From: Pseudovibrio sp. Alg231-02
Lineage (GTDB): Bacteria; Pseudomonadota; Alphaproteobacteria; Rhizobiales; Stappiaceae
Direction: 5' to 3'
NCBI RefSeq assembly: GCF_900143565.1
Contig: NZ_FREX01000002.1
Span: 434,001 to 498,000 of the forward strand
Length of the DNA: 64,000 nt
Shown here: piece after piece, positions 1 to 7,736 of the stretch
Position numbering within the stretch: position 1 is the first letter of the stretch
Layout: every line of letters starts with the position of its first letter
Made by a program: the position numbers and the translations under genes
Notes under the pieces: generated by a model
The model's input: the letters and a program-made list of their open reading frames with translations, nothing else
Database searches by the model: none
What the model was told of the DNA's origin: nothing

Positions 1-478
1 CCCGTTTGCTCAGGCTAGCTTATTGTTGATCTCATGTTCACGTAAACGGGCAGCTGGCGGAGCGACCGTCAGTGCAGCGTGAGCTGGGCGGGGCTACCGG
101 GAGACATAACGCATCCTCCGGCGGGTCCGTTGAAACACCCCTTGAAAGTCTTTAGTGCAGGGACCAAGCGGAAGCTGGTCACCCGATGGGCGTCTACACT
201 GGCAGGCGTTTAGCTATCACCGACACTCACATTTGCCTCTGGCTGATGTGCTTGTTGCTGATGGTGCCTGCTCCCAATGCCTTTCGGTGGAGACCTTGTT
301 TCATACAAAAACGCCCGGGCGAGGCGAGCAGCCAATGCCGAAGAAACTAACTTACTCATCATGCGCAGGCATCGCCTGCTCGCCTTGCTCACCCCGTACC
401 TGGGGCCCAAACGACAACACCGCCGGACATGAGCCAGCGGTGCTAAATCTGTTTGTTTTTCAGGATGCAGGGCAGAGC
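1..478. other. Non-coding structured stretch, function unknown
   Basis: No convincing gene: the open frames here have poor composition and no ribosome site. The DNA is rich in local inverted repeats, including a GCAGGC/GCCTGC hairpin near 365-379, a CCCC/GGGG hairpin near 391-405, and the stem at 418-442. Read on the plus strand, three hairpins in a row followed by a T-rich run look like the 3' end of a structured RNA. I tested RNase P, tmRNA, SRP RNA and cobalamin riboswitch signatures by eye and none fits. It could be an unrecognised small RNA or only the shared 3' region of converging genes. Confidence 0.35.
417..460 (+). terminator. Hairpin plus T-rich run
   Basis: CACCGC (418-423) pairs with GCGGTG (437-442), followed on the plus strand by a T-rich stretch to about 460. 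It would end a plus-strand transcript coming from the non-coding region. It also lies just past the stop of the minus-strand SMP-30 gene, although in that orientation no T-run follows. Confidence 0.4.
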
Positions 479-1354
479 TTAGCCAAAGCGGCAGGCTGGC
501 AGACCTTTGTGCTCCACATCCATTGCGAAGAGACCGCCTGATTTCGGGAACTCTTTGAGAAGCTCCTCATCTCCATGTGGGCGCAGGCTTGCCACGACCA
601 GTGTGCCCAGGTTTGGACCTGCAAAGCACGGGATTGTCGGGCGTGGGACCGGCATGGCGATGGATTGCAGCAGCTGTCCATCCGGATCAAAGCAGTTGAC
701 GTTGCCCGCAGAGACGCCTGCGGACCAGTAGTTGCCATCGGTGTCTGTTGTTGCGCCGTCGGGTCTGCCCACTGTGTTGTCCAGCTGCAGGAATTTGCGC
801 TGGTTGGTGACTGCGCCGAAGTCGCGGTCGAAATCATAGGCGAAGACTTCACCGGAGCCGGTGTCAGAGTGGTACATGGTCTTGTTGTCCGGAGACCATG
901 CCAAGCCGTTGGAGGTTCTGATTTCCGTGGCGATCTGCGTGACGTTGCCGTCTGGCGTGACGCGATAGAGGCTGGCGATAGGTGTTCTTGGACTGATGTC
1001 ATCCATGGTACCCACCCAGAATGCGCCGTCAGGTCCGACCTTACCGTCGTTCAGACGGGTGCGTGGATTATCCGGCTCAATCTTTGCGATGACCTCGTAC
1101 ATTTTGGTTCCTGTATCGAACAGGATGATTTCGTCTTTCATCGCCACGATGAGGCGACCGTCTTTACAAAGGCCGAAGGAGCCAACGACTTTCGGGAAGC
1201 CCCATGTGGTGACTTCTTTGCTATCCCAATGCATTGCGTGGATCTGTTTTCCGAGGATGTCACAGAAGAACAGGTGTTTTGTCAGCTCATCCCAGAGGAG
1301 ACCTTCGGCCAGCTCGTAGCGACCATCCAGCAAGCAAGTGATAATTGGGGTCAA
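479..1354 (-). CDS. SMP-30/gluconolactonase/LRE family protein
   Basis: This is a predicted calcium-dependent six-bladed beta-propeller lactonase of the senescence marker protein 30 family, about 291 residues, the usual length. The family hydrolyses sugar lactones such as gluconolactone in the cytosol. Visible landmarks are the early metal-ligand Glu in AEGLLW, the RLNDGKVGPDGAFWVGTMD blade with its Asn and Asp, and the SNGLAWSPDNKTMYHSDT blade with the Asn and Asp that complete the metal site. The start is a TTG at 1354, preceded by GGAG at 8 bases. An upstream in-frame TGA lies close by and there is no in-frame ATG. It sits downstream of the Lrp-type gene on the same strand. The substrate is not deducible. 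Confidence 0.85.
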   Translation of the reverse strand: MTPIITCLLDGRYELAEGLLWDELTKHLFFCDILGKQIHAMHWDSKEVTTWGFPKVVGSFGLCKDGRLIVAMKDEIILFDTGTKMYEVIAKIEPDNPRTRLNDGKVGPDGAFWVGTMDDISPRTPIASLYRVTPDGNVTQIATEIRTSNGLAWSPDNKTMYHSDTGSGEVFAYDFDRDFGAVTNQRKFLQLDNTVGRPDGATTDTDGNYWSAGVSAGNVNCFDPDGQLLQSIAMPVPRPTIPCFAGPNLGTLVVASLRPHGDEELLKEFPKSGGLFAMDVEHKGLPACRFG

Positions 1355-1453
1355 AGTCGTGCTCCATACTCATGCAGCCCGGGAGAGCTGCAGCAATATA
1401 CAATTGAGCGTTGTTATAGAGAGGTTTGGCAGAAGCGTCGAGTATGCCTGTGA

Positions 1454-1471
1454 GAAAACCGCAAGGTTTTC
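1454..1471 (-). terminator. Short hairpin after the Lrp-type gene
   Basis: GAAAACC (1454-1460) and GGTTTTC (1465-1471) form a perfect 7-base stem with a 4-base loop just downstream of the regulator stop codon. No long T-run follows on the minus strand, so termination is possible but weak. Read-through into the SMP-30 gene is plausible. Confidence 0.4.
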
Positions 1472-1479
1472 GAGGTGAA

Positions 1480-1947
1480 TTAGCTCTCTGAAATTGGCAG
1501 AGCGCTGCCTTGTTTGGTGGAGCGGATCGCGAAGGAGGAACGCATGCGCACAACGCCGGGAAGGCGGGTGAGGTGGTCACGGTGGATGCGCTCAAAATCA
1601 ACCGGATCATCTGCCATCACTCGCAGGATGTAATCCGCATCGCCGCCCATGAGGTGGCACTCCATAATTTCGGTGGAGCGATCAACGGCTTTCTCGAATG
1701 TTGAAAGGGCTTCCTCTGACTGAGACCCGAGCGAGATCTCGACAAAGACACTCATACGCTTGCCTAGCTTTTTCGGATTGAGCAGTGCGACGTACTTCTC
1801 GATGACGCCTTCACCCTCCAGCGTCCGGACACGACGCAAGCAGGCAGAGGCGGACAGACCCACATGATCTGCAAGATCAGAATTGGAGATACGGCCATTG
1901 TCCTGCAGCGCACGGAGGATCTTTTTATCAAGCTTGTCGAGTTTCAT
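1480..1947 (-). CDS. Lrp/AsnC family transcriptional regulator
   Basis: A 155-residue protein with the standard Lrp/AsnC layout: an N-terminal helix-turn-helix (about residues 5-55, opening LDKLDKKILRALQDNGRISN) and a C-terminal RAM ligand-binding domain (about 65-145). It is transcribed away from alanine dehydrogenase with about 150 bases between the two. That is the classic arrangement for an Lrp-type activator (AldR/AlaR-like) that senses alanine or another amino acid and controls ald. The ligand and target are inferred from position. A GTGCGCAC palindrome at 2022-2029 lies in the shared promoter region and could be part of its operator. Confidence 0.93.
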   Translation of the reverse strand: MKLDKLDKKILRALQDNGRISNSDLADHVGLSASACLRRVRTLEGEGVIEKYVALLNPKKLGKRMSVFVEISLGSQSEEALSTFEKAVDRSTEIMECHLMGGDADYILRVMADDPVDFERIHRDHLTRLPGVVRMRSSFAIRSTKQGSALPISES

Positions 1948-2103
1948 AGCTTTGCCGTTTTCGCAGATTATTGTGTCTGAACGATGTTTATTCGTAGATG
2001 TTTGCTAAAATGTATCGTGTCGTGCGCACATTGCAAGCATCTGCAGCTGAGATTTCCATAAGCTATGTAGAAACACAAAGCCGAAGCTGATTGGGAGATT
2101 GTG

Positions 2104-3237
2104 ATGCTTGTTGGTGTTCCTAAGGAAATAAAAAATCACGAATATCGCGTTGGTCTGACACCAGACAGCGTGCGTGAAGTTGTTGCTCATGGCCACGACG
2201 TGGTTGTTGAAACCAATGCCGGTGTTGGCATTGGCGCGAGCGATGCTGACTATATTGCAGCTGGCGCATCCATCCTGCCGACTGCTGCAGACGTCTTCGC
2301 GAAAGCAGAAATGATTGTGAAGGTGAAAGAACCTCAGGCTGTTGAGCGCAAGATGCTCCGTCCTGACCACCTGCTGTTCACCTACCTGCACCTGGCTCCG
2401 GACCCAGAGCAGACTGCTGACCTTGTCGCCTCCGGCGCGGTTTGCATCGCTTATGAAACCGTAACGGATGAGAAAGGTCGCCTTCCTCTGCTGGCGCCAA
2501 TGTCTCAGGTTGCTGGTCGTCTTTCCATTCAGGCTGGTGCAACTGCACTGCAGAAAGCCAATGGCGGCGCTGGCGTTCTGCTCGGCGGCGTACCGGGTGT
2601 TGCTCCTGCGAAAACCGTTGTGATTGGCGGCGGTGTTGTTGGCGCTCACGCAATTGAAATGGCAATCGGCCTTGGCTCCGATGTTACCGTTCTGGACAGA
2701 AACGTTGATGTTCTCGACGCCCTTTCTGCTCGCTTCGGTTCCCGTTTGAAGACAGTGTTCTCCAACCGTGCCGCGCTTGAGAAAGAAGTTCTGGCTGCTG
2801 ATCTGGTTGTTGGTGCTGTTCTGGTGGCTGGTGCAGCTGCACCGAAACTGGTGACCAAAGAGCACATCAAGGCGATGAAGCCGGGTTCTGTTGTGGTTGA
2901 CGTTGCTATCGACCAGGGTGGTTGTTTTGAAACCTCCCGTGCAACAACTCACCAGGATCCAACCTATATCGTGGATGAAGTGGTTCACTACTGCGTGGCA
3001 AACATGCCGGGCGCTGTGGCTCGCACCTCCACTTATGCGCTGAACAACGCGACCTTGCCTTACGTTCTGGCGCTGGCTGACAAAGGATATGCAGCTGCTC
3101 TTCGCGACATCCCAGGCTTCTTGCCGGGTCTGAACGTTTATAAAGGTCAGGTCACTGTTGCTGAAGTTGCTGAAAACCTGGGCTATACTTACGTAGCTCC
3201 AGAAGCTGCTCTGGTTCAGGAAACTGAAGCAGCCTGA
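2104..3237 (+). CDS. ald: Alanine dehydrogenase
   Basis: NAD-dependent alanine dehydrogenase converts L-alanine to pyruvate and ammonium, or the reverse. The protein opens [19 protein letters not shown], the family signature with substrate-binding Arg and Lys, and has the nucleotide-binding glycine pattern [12 protein letters not shown] near residue 168. The length, 377 residues, matches the family. I chose the ATG at 2104 over the GTG at 2101 because GGGAG lies 7 bases upstream of the ATG. It is divergent from an Lrp-type regulator, which is its likely controller. It allows use of alanine as carbon and nitrogen source. A strong terminator follows. Confidence 0.96.
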   Translation: MLVGVPKEIKNHEYRVGLTPDSVREVVAHGHDVVVETNAGVGIGASDADYIAAGASILPTAADVFAKAEMIVKVKEPQAVERKMLRPDHLLFTYLHLAPDPEQTADLVASGAVCIAYETVTDEKGRLPLLAPMSQVAGRLSIQAGATALQKANGGAGVLLGGVPGVAPAKTVVIGGGVVGAHAIEMAIGLGSDVTVLDRNVDVLDALSARFGSRLKTVFSNRAALEKEVLAADLVVGAVLVAGAAAPKLVTKEHIKAMKPGSVVVDVAIDQGGCFETSRATTHQDPTYIVDEVVHYCVANMPGAVARTSTYALNNATLPYVLALADKGYAAALRDIPGFLPGLNVYKGQVTVAEVAENLGYTYVAPEAALVQETEAA

Positions 3238-3264
3238 AAGTCTAAGCGGACTTAGAGATTAGAA

Positions 3265-3288
3265 GCGGGAGCCACTGGCTCCCGTTTT
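3265..3288 (+). terminator. Rho-independent terminator of ald
   Basis: CGGGAGCC (3266-3273) and GGCTCCCG (3277-3284) form a perfect 8-base stem with a 3-base loop, followed by TTTT, 28 bases after the ald stop. Confidence 0.85.
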
Positions 3289-3406
3289 GCGTTGGTAAAG
3301 GTTCTGTTTACCCTGTCACCGGTTTGCTGCGGCGTTAATGAGTTTGCAGGTGCGGTTTCGATATACTGGTCAAAATTTACTAGTATTTTTCGGGTTAGGC
3401 GGCGTC

Positions 3407-4354
3407 ATGTATCATGATTTGGAATTGGTTCTTCAGCATGATTTGATTGTTGAATGGAAAGAGCACTACAAAGAGGTGTTCGGCAAGCACACGCTCCTGC
3501 TGAATAACCGCCTGCATGAGCTGCCTGTGTTTCTGCCAGAAAACCTAGCGCGGTTGATTGAGACCACTCCCTCTGAGCACTATGATTTTGTTCGTCCCGG
3601 TGCGATTGGCACCAAGAAGTCCCAGTGGCTACAGGGCAGCATTGAAGGTGCCAAAGGCGAGGATGTGCTTCGTGCTGTAGAAGAAGGGCGTTTCTGGCTT
3701 TCTCTTCGTGCACTTCAGGACTGGGATGAAGGTTTCAAGCAGGTTACTGCGAAGATATTTGATGAGCTAGAGGTGAAGGTTCCAGGCTTTGAGACCTTCA
3801 AGCACAAGACCGGGATGTTGATTTCTTCCCCCGGTGCCCAAGTGTACTATCATGTAGATGTACCCGGACAATCCTTATGGCAGGTGAAGGGCCATAAGGA
3901 CGTTTATATTTATGAGAATACCGCGCCGTTTCTTTCTGATGAGCAGTTGGAAGGTATCTTCCTTGGGACGACCGAAGAAGAGATCCGCTTTGAGCCCTGG
4001 TATGATGAGTTCGCTACAAAGGTGACGCTGAGCCCGGGTGAGATGGCGCACTGGCCGCTCAACAACCCACATCGGGTTGAGAACCATGATGAGGTGAACA
4101 TCTCGGTGACCACTGAGCACTTCACCACTGAGATCAGGGATTTTTATGCGATCATCTATGCCAATGGTTTGCTACGTAGAGCAGGTATCTCTGGCAACCG
4201 GCATAGCGTTGGTACGATGAAATACGCCAAGATGGCTTTGGCGGCTGCACATAAGATCATCTACAAGAAGATAGTGCAGCAAAGTTCGGGTGCCAAAAGC
4301 CCGCGCAGCTTTAAGCTGGACATGGCAGCGCCGGAGTTTATGGCTGATCTGTAG
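3407..4354 (+). CDS. Cupin-like/JmjC-like fold protein, function unknown
   Basis: About 315 residues from the ATG at 3407; the frame stays open upstream to 3338, but that extension looks like non-coding sequence. The second half resembles a double-stranded beta-helix. A YYHVDVPGQ segment supplies H149-x-D151, and a later NNPHRVEN segment supplies H222, giving the HxD...H metal triad typical of iron(II) oxygenase-like cupins. It has no signal peptide or membrane segment. It stands alone between the ald terminator and two convergent lipoprotein genes, so context gives no role. Hydroxylase activity is a possibility, not a finding; some relatives are loosely named transcriptional regulators. Confidence 0.7.
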   Translation: MYHDLELVLQHDLIVEWKEHYKEVFGKHTLLLNNRLHELPVFLPENLARLIETTPSEHYDFVRPGAIGTKKSQWLQGSIEGAKGEDVLRAVEEGRFWLSLRALQDWDEGFKQVTAKIFDELEVKVPGFETFKHKTGMLISSPGAQVYYHVDVPGQSLWQVKGHKDVYIYENTAPFLSDEQLEGIFLGTTEEEIRFEPWYDEFATKVTLSPGEMAHWPLNNPHRVENHDEVNISVTTEHFTTEIRDFYAIIYANGLLRRAGISGNRHSVGTMKYAKMALAAAHKIIYKKIVQQSSGAKSPRSFKLDMAAPEFMADL

Positions 4355-4366
4355 AGACGATTGTTG

Positions 4367-4642
4367 TCAGCAGCGGTAGTAGTATGGGCGGCCATAGGTG
4401 TCGTAGCCGACACAGCGGCGCGGAGTGGTGGCTGCACCAATCAACCCGCCTGCAACGGCACCGATACCAGCACCGGCAAAGGCGGCGCCAACATCTCCGG
4501 TTGCTGCTCCAATCGCAGCGCCGGTGGCTGCACCAAGACCACCGCCAACGAGGACGCGGTCTGTTCGGTTATACTCACTGCAAGCACCGAGTGTGAGCAG
4601 GGTGGCTGTTATGATTAATGCTTTTCTCACGATCCTACCCAT
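4367..4642 (-). CDS. Small glycine-zipper lipoprotein (copy 1)
   Basis: A 91-residue predicted outer-membrane lipoprotein. A short positively charged N-terminus and hydrophobic stretch end in a lipobox, LTLGAC, with the lipidated Cys at about residue 20. Next comes a glycine-zipper segment (GGGLGAATGAAIGAATG and a second Gly/Ala-rich run) of the 17-kDa surface antigen type, then a short YGRPYYYRC tail. The protein 4826-5101 is a close paralogue with the same architecture, so this is a tandem duplication. Such proteins sit in the envelope; the exact role is unknown. A weakly supported promoter region separates the two copies. Confidence 0.85.
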   Translation of the reverse strand: MGRIVRKALIITATLLTLGACSEYNRTDRVLVGGGLGAATGAAIGAATGDVGAAFAGAGIGAVAGGLIGAATTPRRCVGYDTYGRPYYYRC

Positions 4643-4765
4643 CGTCTGATTGTTTGAAACCCACGGTAGTACCTGATCTGTTGCAGATGAGTGAATGCAG
4701 CTTACGAGATGGCAAGGTGGTTAAATTGAAGCTGTTTGCCTTTTGAGAGTTGTAGGTATGTAACG

Positions 4766-4796
4766 CAAAAAGGCCCCGCGGTTGCAGGGCCTTTGG
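4766..4796 (-). terminator. Terminator of glycine-zipper copy 2
   Basis: AAAGGCCC (4769-4776) pairs with GGGCCTTT (4787-4794). On the minus strand the stem is followed by a T-run (TTTTT), immediately after the copy-2 stop codon. Confidence 0.8.
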
Positions 4797-4825
4797 AATG
4801 GTGTAACCAAATCTTTTTGCGAAGC

Positions 4826-5101
4826 TTATGGGCACTTCACGCGGTATGGGCGGCCATACTGATCGTAGGCTGTGCAGTTCTTCGGAGTTGTCACATTACC
4901 GATGATACCGCCAGCGACACCACCGATAGCTGCGCCTGCCAGAGCATCTCCGACGCCGCCGCCTGTCGCAGCACCGATGGCTGCACCAGTTGCAGCACCA
5001 AGGCCACCGCCGACGAGGGTACGGTCTGTGCTTGAGGATGTGTTACAGCCAGCGAGGGCAAGCAATGCAACACTTACACCAGCAAGAGCAATTTTTTTCA
5101 T
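4826..5101 (-). CDS. Small glycine-zipper lipoprotein (copy 2)
   Basis: A 91-residue lipoprotein precursor: a KK-positive start, hydrophobic core and lipobox LALAGC with Cys at residue 19. Then comes a STDRTLVGGGLGAATGAAIG glycine zipper and a YDQYGRPYRVKCP end. It is the same length and plan as the copy at 4367-4642, differing mainly in the signal peptide and linker. Both copies keep a conserved C-terminal Cys and the YGRPY motif, which suggests that the tail matters. An ACTGGAAAAA-type purine stretch just before the ATG serves as ribosome site. It is expected in the periplasm or outer membrane; the role is unknown. Confidence 0.88.
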   Translation of the reverse strand: MKKIALAGVSVALLALAGCNTSSSTDRTLVGGGLGAATGAAIGAATGGGVGDALAGAAIGGVAGGIIGNVTTPKNCTAYDQYGRPYRVKCP

Positions 5102-5218
5102 TTTTTCCAGTCTCCTTTTGCTGCCAATCCCAATTTGACCGGACCCCGATACCTCCTGGCAGCTCTAACTTTGTGAGGTCGAGCTAACAAAAAGAACATG
5201 GTTAAAGTTTGTTAAAAA

Positions 5219-6862
5219 TTAGAGGCTCCTCGCCTTCTTTAGATATTTTAACAAGCCTTGGGTCGAACTGTCTTTGTTTGCTGCGGATTGGCTGCCTTCA
5301 ACCATTGGCAACAGCTGTGTCGCGAGTTCTTTTCCAAGTTCAACACCCCACTGGTCGTAGGAGTTGATGTTCCAAATCGCTCCTTCAACAAAGACGCGAT
5401 GTTCATAAGACGCGATCAGCCTACCCAGCGTGAATGGATCGAGACGATCATAGAGGAGGGTGGTTGAAGGCCGGTTACCCGGGAAGACCTTTTGTGGAGC
5501 TAGTTTGGCAATCTCTTCTTCAGATTTTCCATCTTTACGAAACTTGTCTTCAACCTCTTCCAGAGAACGGCCACGGAGCAGGGCTTCACTCTGGGCAAGG
5601 CAGTTTGCCAGAAGGAGATTGTGATGGGTTTGCAGGTCTTCTTCGTGGCTGTTGGCAGCAACCAGAAACTCACAAGGAATGATGCTCGTGCCCTGATGGA
5701 TGAGCTGGTAGAACGCATGCTGGCCATTGGTGCCAGGCTCACCCCAGACGATTGGGCCGGTCTGGGTTTCAACCGCTGTGCCATCTTTGGTGACGCTCTT
5801 GCCGTTGGATTCCATATCCAGCTGCTGCAGATAGGCAGGGAAGCGGGCGAGGCGCTGATCATATGGCAGAACTGCGCGGGTGTCGTAACCCAACACGTTG
5901 CGATGCCAGACACCGACGAGGCCCATCAGGAACGGGATGTTGTCTTCAATCGGGGTGGCGCGGAAGTGATTGTCCATTGCATGGGCGCCGCCGAGGAAAT
6001 CGGAGAATGCATCCGGACCAATAGCGATCATGAGCGGGAGGCCGATTGCAGACCAGATGGAGTAACGTCCGCCGACCCAGTCCCAGAAGCCAAAGACACG
6101 CTCTTGCGAGATGCCAAAGGCCGCGACCTTTTCCAGTGCGGTGGAGACAGCTGCAAAGTGTGCTCCGACAGCTTCTTCGCCGTTGTGTTTGGCAATCCAA
6201 CGGCGGGCTGTCGCCGCGTTGGTCATGGTCTCAATAGTGGTGAAGGTCTTGCTGGCGATGATGAAGAGGGTCTTCGCCGGATTCAGGTTTTCCAAAGTGT
6301 CGGCAATGTGTGCGCCGTCTACGTTGGAGACGTAATGCAGGTTCGGACCATCATGATATGGGGCCAGAGCCAGAGTTGTCATCACCGGACCAAGATCAGA
6401 GCCACCAATGCCGATGTTGACCACGTCTGTGATCTTCTCGCCGGAATGGCCTGTGATTTCGCCAGAGCGGATGCCTTCTGCGAAGTCGCCCATGTTGACG
6501 AGAACTTCGTTGATGTCAGGCATGACGTCTTTGCCGTCCACCAATACCGGGTTCTCGGACTGGTTGCGCAGGGCGGTGTGCAGCACAGCGCGGTCTTCAG
6601 TGGTGTTGATGTGCTCACCTGCGAACATGGCATCGCGTTTTGCTTCAACATTGGCAGCGCGTGCGAGTTCGAGCAGGAGCTCCAGGGTTTCTTCAGTCAG
6701 CTTGTTCTTGGAGAAATCGTAGAGCAGGTCGTCAGAAGAGCGGGAAAACTTATCAAAACGAGAAGGATCTGCAGCGAAGAGATCGGTAATCTTAGTGGAA
6801 TGAATGGCCTGAGCGTGTTCATCAAGGTGTTTAAAGATATCTTTTGGATTAGCTGTCGGCAT
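5219..6862 (-). CDS. pgi: Glucose-6-phosphate isomerase
   Basis: Interconverts glucose-6-phosphate and fructose-6-phosphate in the cytosol. About 547 residues, the usual bacterial length, with the family signatures [21 protein letters not shown], the [20 protein letters not shown] block and the QWGVELGK end block. I set the start at the second Met (6862), because GGAGG lies 5 bases upstream of it; the longer form would place the ribosome site inside the coding region. It lies in the same orientation as the Entner-Doudoroff genes upstream (eda, edd, zwf) but 230 bases away and behind a strong inverted repeat. It can return fructose-6-phosphate to glucose-6-phosphate and so feed the Entner-Doudoroff route. 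Confidence 0.97.
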   Translation of the reverse strand: MPTANPKDIFKHLDEHAQAIHSTKITDLFAADPSRFDKFSRSSDDLLYDFSKNKLTEETLELLLELARAANVEAKRDAMFAGEHINTTEDRAVLHTALRNQSENPVLVDGKDVMPDINEVLVNMGDFAEGIRSGEITGHSGEKITDVVNIGIGGSDLGPVMTTLALAPYHDGPNLHYVSNVDGAHIADTLENLNPAKTLFIIASKTFTTIETMTNAATARRWIAKHNGEEAVGAHFAAVSTALEKVAAFGISQERVFGFWDWVGGRYSIWSAIGLPLMIAIGPDAFSDFLGGAHAMDNHFRATPIEDNIPFLMGLVGVWHRNVLGYDTRAVLPYDQRLARFPAYLQQLDMESNGKSVTKDGTAVETQTGPIVWGEPGTNGQHAFYQLIHQGTSIIPCEFLVAANSHEEDLQTHHNLLLANCLAQSEALLRGRSLEEVEDKFRKDGKSEEEIAKLAPQKVFPGNRPSTTLLYDRLDPFTLGRLIASYEHRVFVEGAIWNINSYDQWGVELGKELATQLLPMVEGSQSAANKDSSTQGLLKYLKKARSL

Positions 6863-6994
6863 CAAGGCCTCCATTTATTCTTGTAATAGCTTCTGGCTGG
6901 CAGCGAGTGTCGCGCCTTGCCAATTTACCGTAAAGCAGCTTGCTCGTTTTTCGGGACGTGCAAACTGCTCTAAAGTTTTGTTTTTATGCGTCTT

Positions 6995-7061
6995 CTTACC
7001 CGGAAACATGTTCATGCTTTTTAGGAGCATGACAGGTCCTTGATGTAAGGCCCCGGGTAAG
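6995..7061. repeat. Nested inverted repeat between eda and pgi
   Basis: Outer arms CTTACCCGG (6995-7003) and CCGGGTAAG (7053-7061) enclose an inner hairpin CATGCT (7013-7018)/AGCATG (7026-7031). It lies just past the eda stop and about 130 bases before pgi. It may terminate or process the edd-eda transcript, or act in the pgi leader. No long T-run follows. Confidence 0.6.
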
Positions 7062-7094
7062 AAATTCAATGCAATCAATCGTGATGGTTTGCGA

Positions 7095-7736
7095 TTAAAC
7101 AGTCAATGCAGCTGCTTCGCGAGCCCGCTTTTCAATGCCTGCCCAGTCTTCAGATTCAATTGCTTTTGCGTCTGCGATCCAGGACCCACCAACGCAAAGG
7201 ACGTTAGGCAGAGCAAGGAAATCACGTGCGTTGCCAAGGTTGATACCACCAGTTGGGCAGAATTTAGCCGCAGCCAGAGGAGAAGACAAACCTTTCAACA
7301 TCGGAGTGCCGCCGGCTGGAACAGCTGGGAAGAACTTGAGACGCTCATAGCCTGCTTCCAGCAGCTTCATCACTTCAGACGGAGTGCACGTGCCCGGAAG
7401 TAAAGGAGTTTGCTGGAAATCTTCAGCAGCTGCGATCAGATTGTCTGTTGCGCCCGGAGAAACGACGAATGTTGACCCTGCTTTGACGGAGGCTTCGTAC
7501 TGCTGATGGGTGAGAACGGTACCGGCACCAACCAGAGCGCCTTCGACGTTGTCAGCGACTGCCTTAATGCAGTCCAGAGCGTTTGGAGTGCGCAGTGTGA
7601 TCTCGATGCCCGGGATGCCGCCATCCACGAGGGCCTGTGCCATTGGAACTGCTTTTTTGGGGTCATCGACAATGAGAACTGCGAGGACCGGGGCGGCGGT
7701 CATGATTGCTTCTACTCGCTCGATATTTTGAGCCAT
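7095..7736 (-). CDS. eda: KDPG/KHG aldolase
   Basis: 2-dehydro-3-deoxy-phosphogluconate aldolase, the last step of the Entner-Doudoroff pathway, giving pyruvate and glyceraldehyde-3-phosphate. At 213 residues it has the normal length for this class I TIM-barrel trimer. Landmarks are GIPGIEITLRTP with the catalytic Glu, VGAGTVLT, and the Schiff-base lysine in ERLKFFPAVPAGG, followed by CPTGGI. Its ATG overlaps the edd stop codon (TAATG), which implies translational coupling and one transcript. It may also split 4-hydroxy-2-oxoglutarate. Confidence 0.97.
   Translation of the reverse strand: MAQNIERVEAIMTAAPVLAVLIVDDPKKAVPMAQALVDGGIPGIEITLRTPNALDCIKAVADNVEGALVGAGTVLTHQQYEASVKAGSTFVVSPGATDNLIAAAEDFQQTPLLPGTCTPSEVMKLLEAGYERLKFFPAVPAGGTPMLKGLSSPLAAAKFCPTGGINLGNARDFLALPNVLCVGGSWIADAKAIESEDWAGIEKRAREAAALTV

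Noticed and set aside
405-446. An ANDN-like tmRNA tag: an AACGACAAC stretch encoding N-D-N in one frame
   Set aside because: No stop follows in that frame, there is no Ala resume codon, and no tRNA-like domain or TTCGA/GGTTC block was found nearby.
575-1453. Long plus-strand open frame opposite the SMP-30 gene
   Set aside because: It is antisense to a clear enzyme gene, has no ribosome site, and its residues are low-complexity Cys/Val-rich, typical of a shadow frame.
2005-2988. 327-codon minus-strand frame opposite ald
   Set aside because: Shadow of the ald codon pattern (Asn/His/Ser-rich); ald is unmistakable.
5200-5218. TTAA...TTAA pair resembling a CtrA site next to pgi
   Set aside because: The spacer is 6 bases rather than 7 and the pair lies at a gene end.
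5621-6886. 421-codon plus-strand frame opposite pgi
   Set aside because: Shadow frame; pgi family motifs are complete on the other strand.
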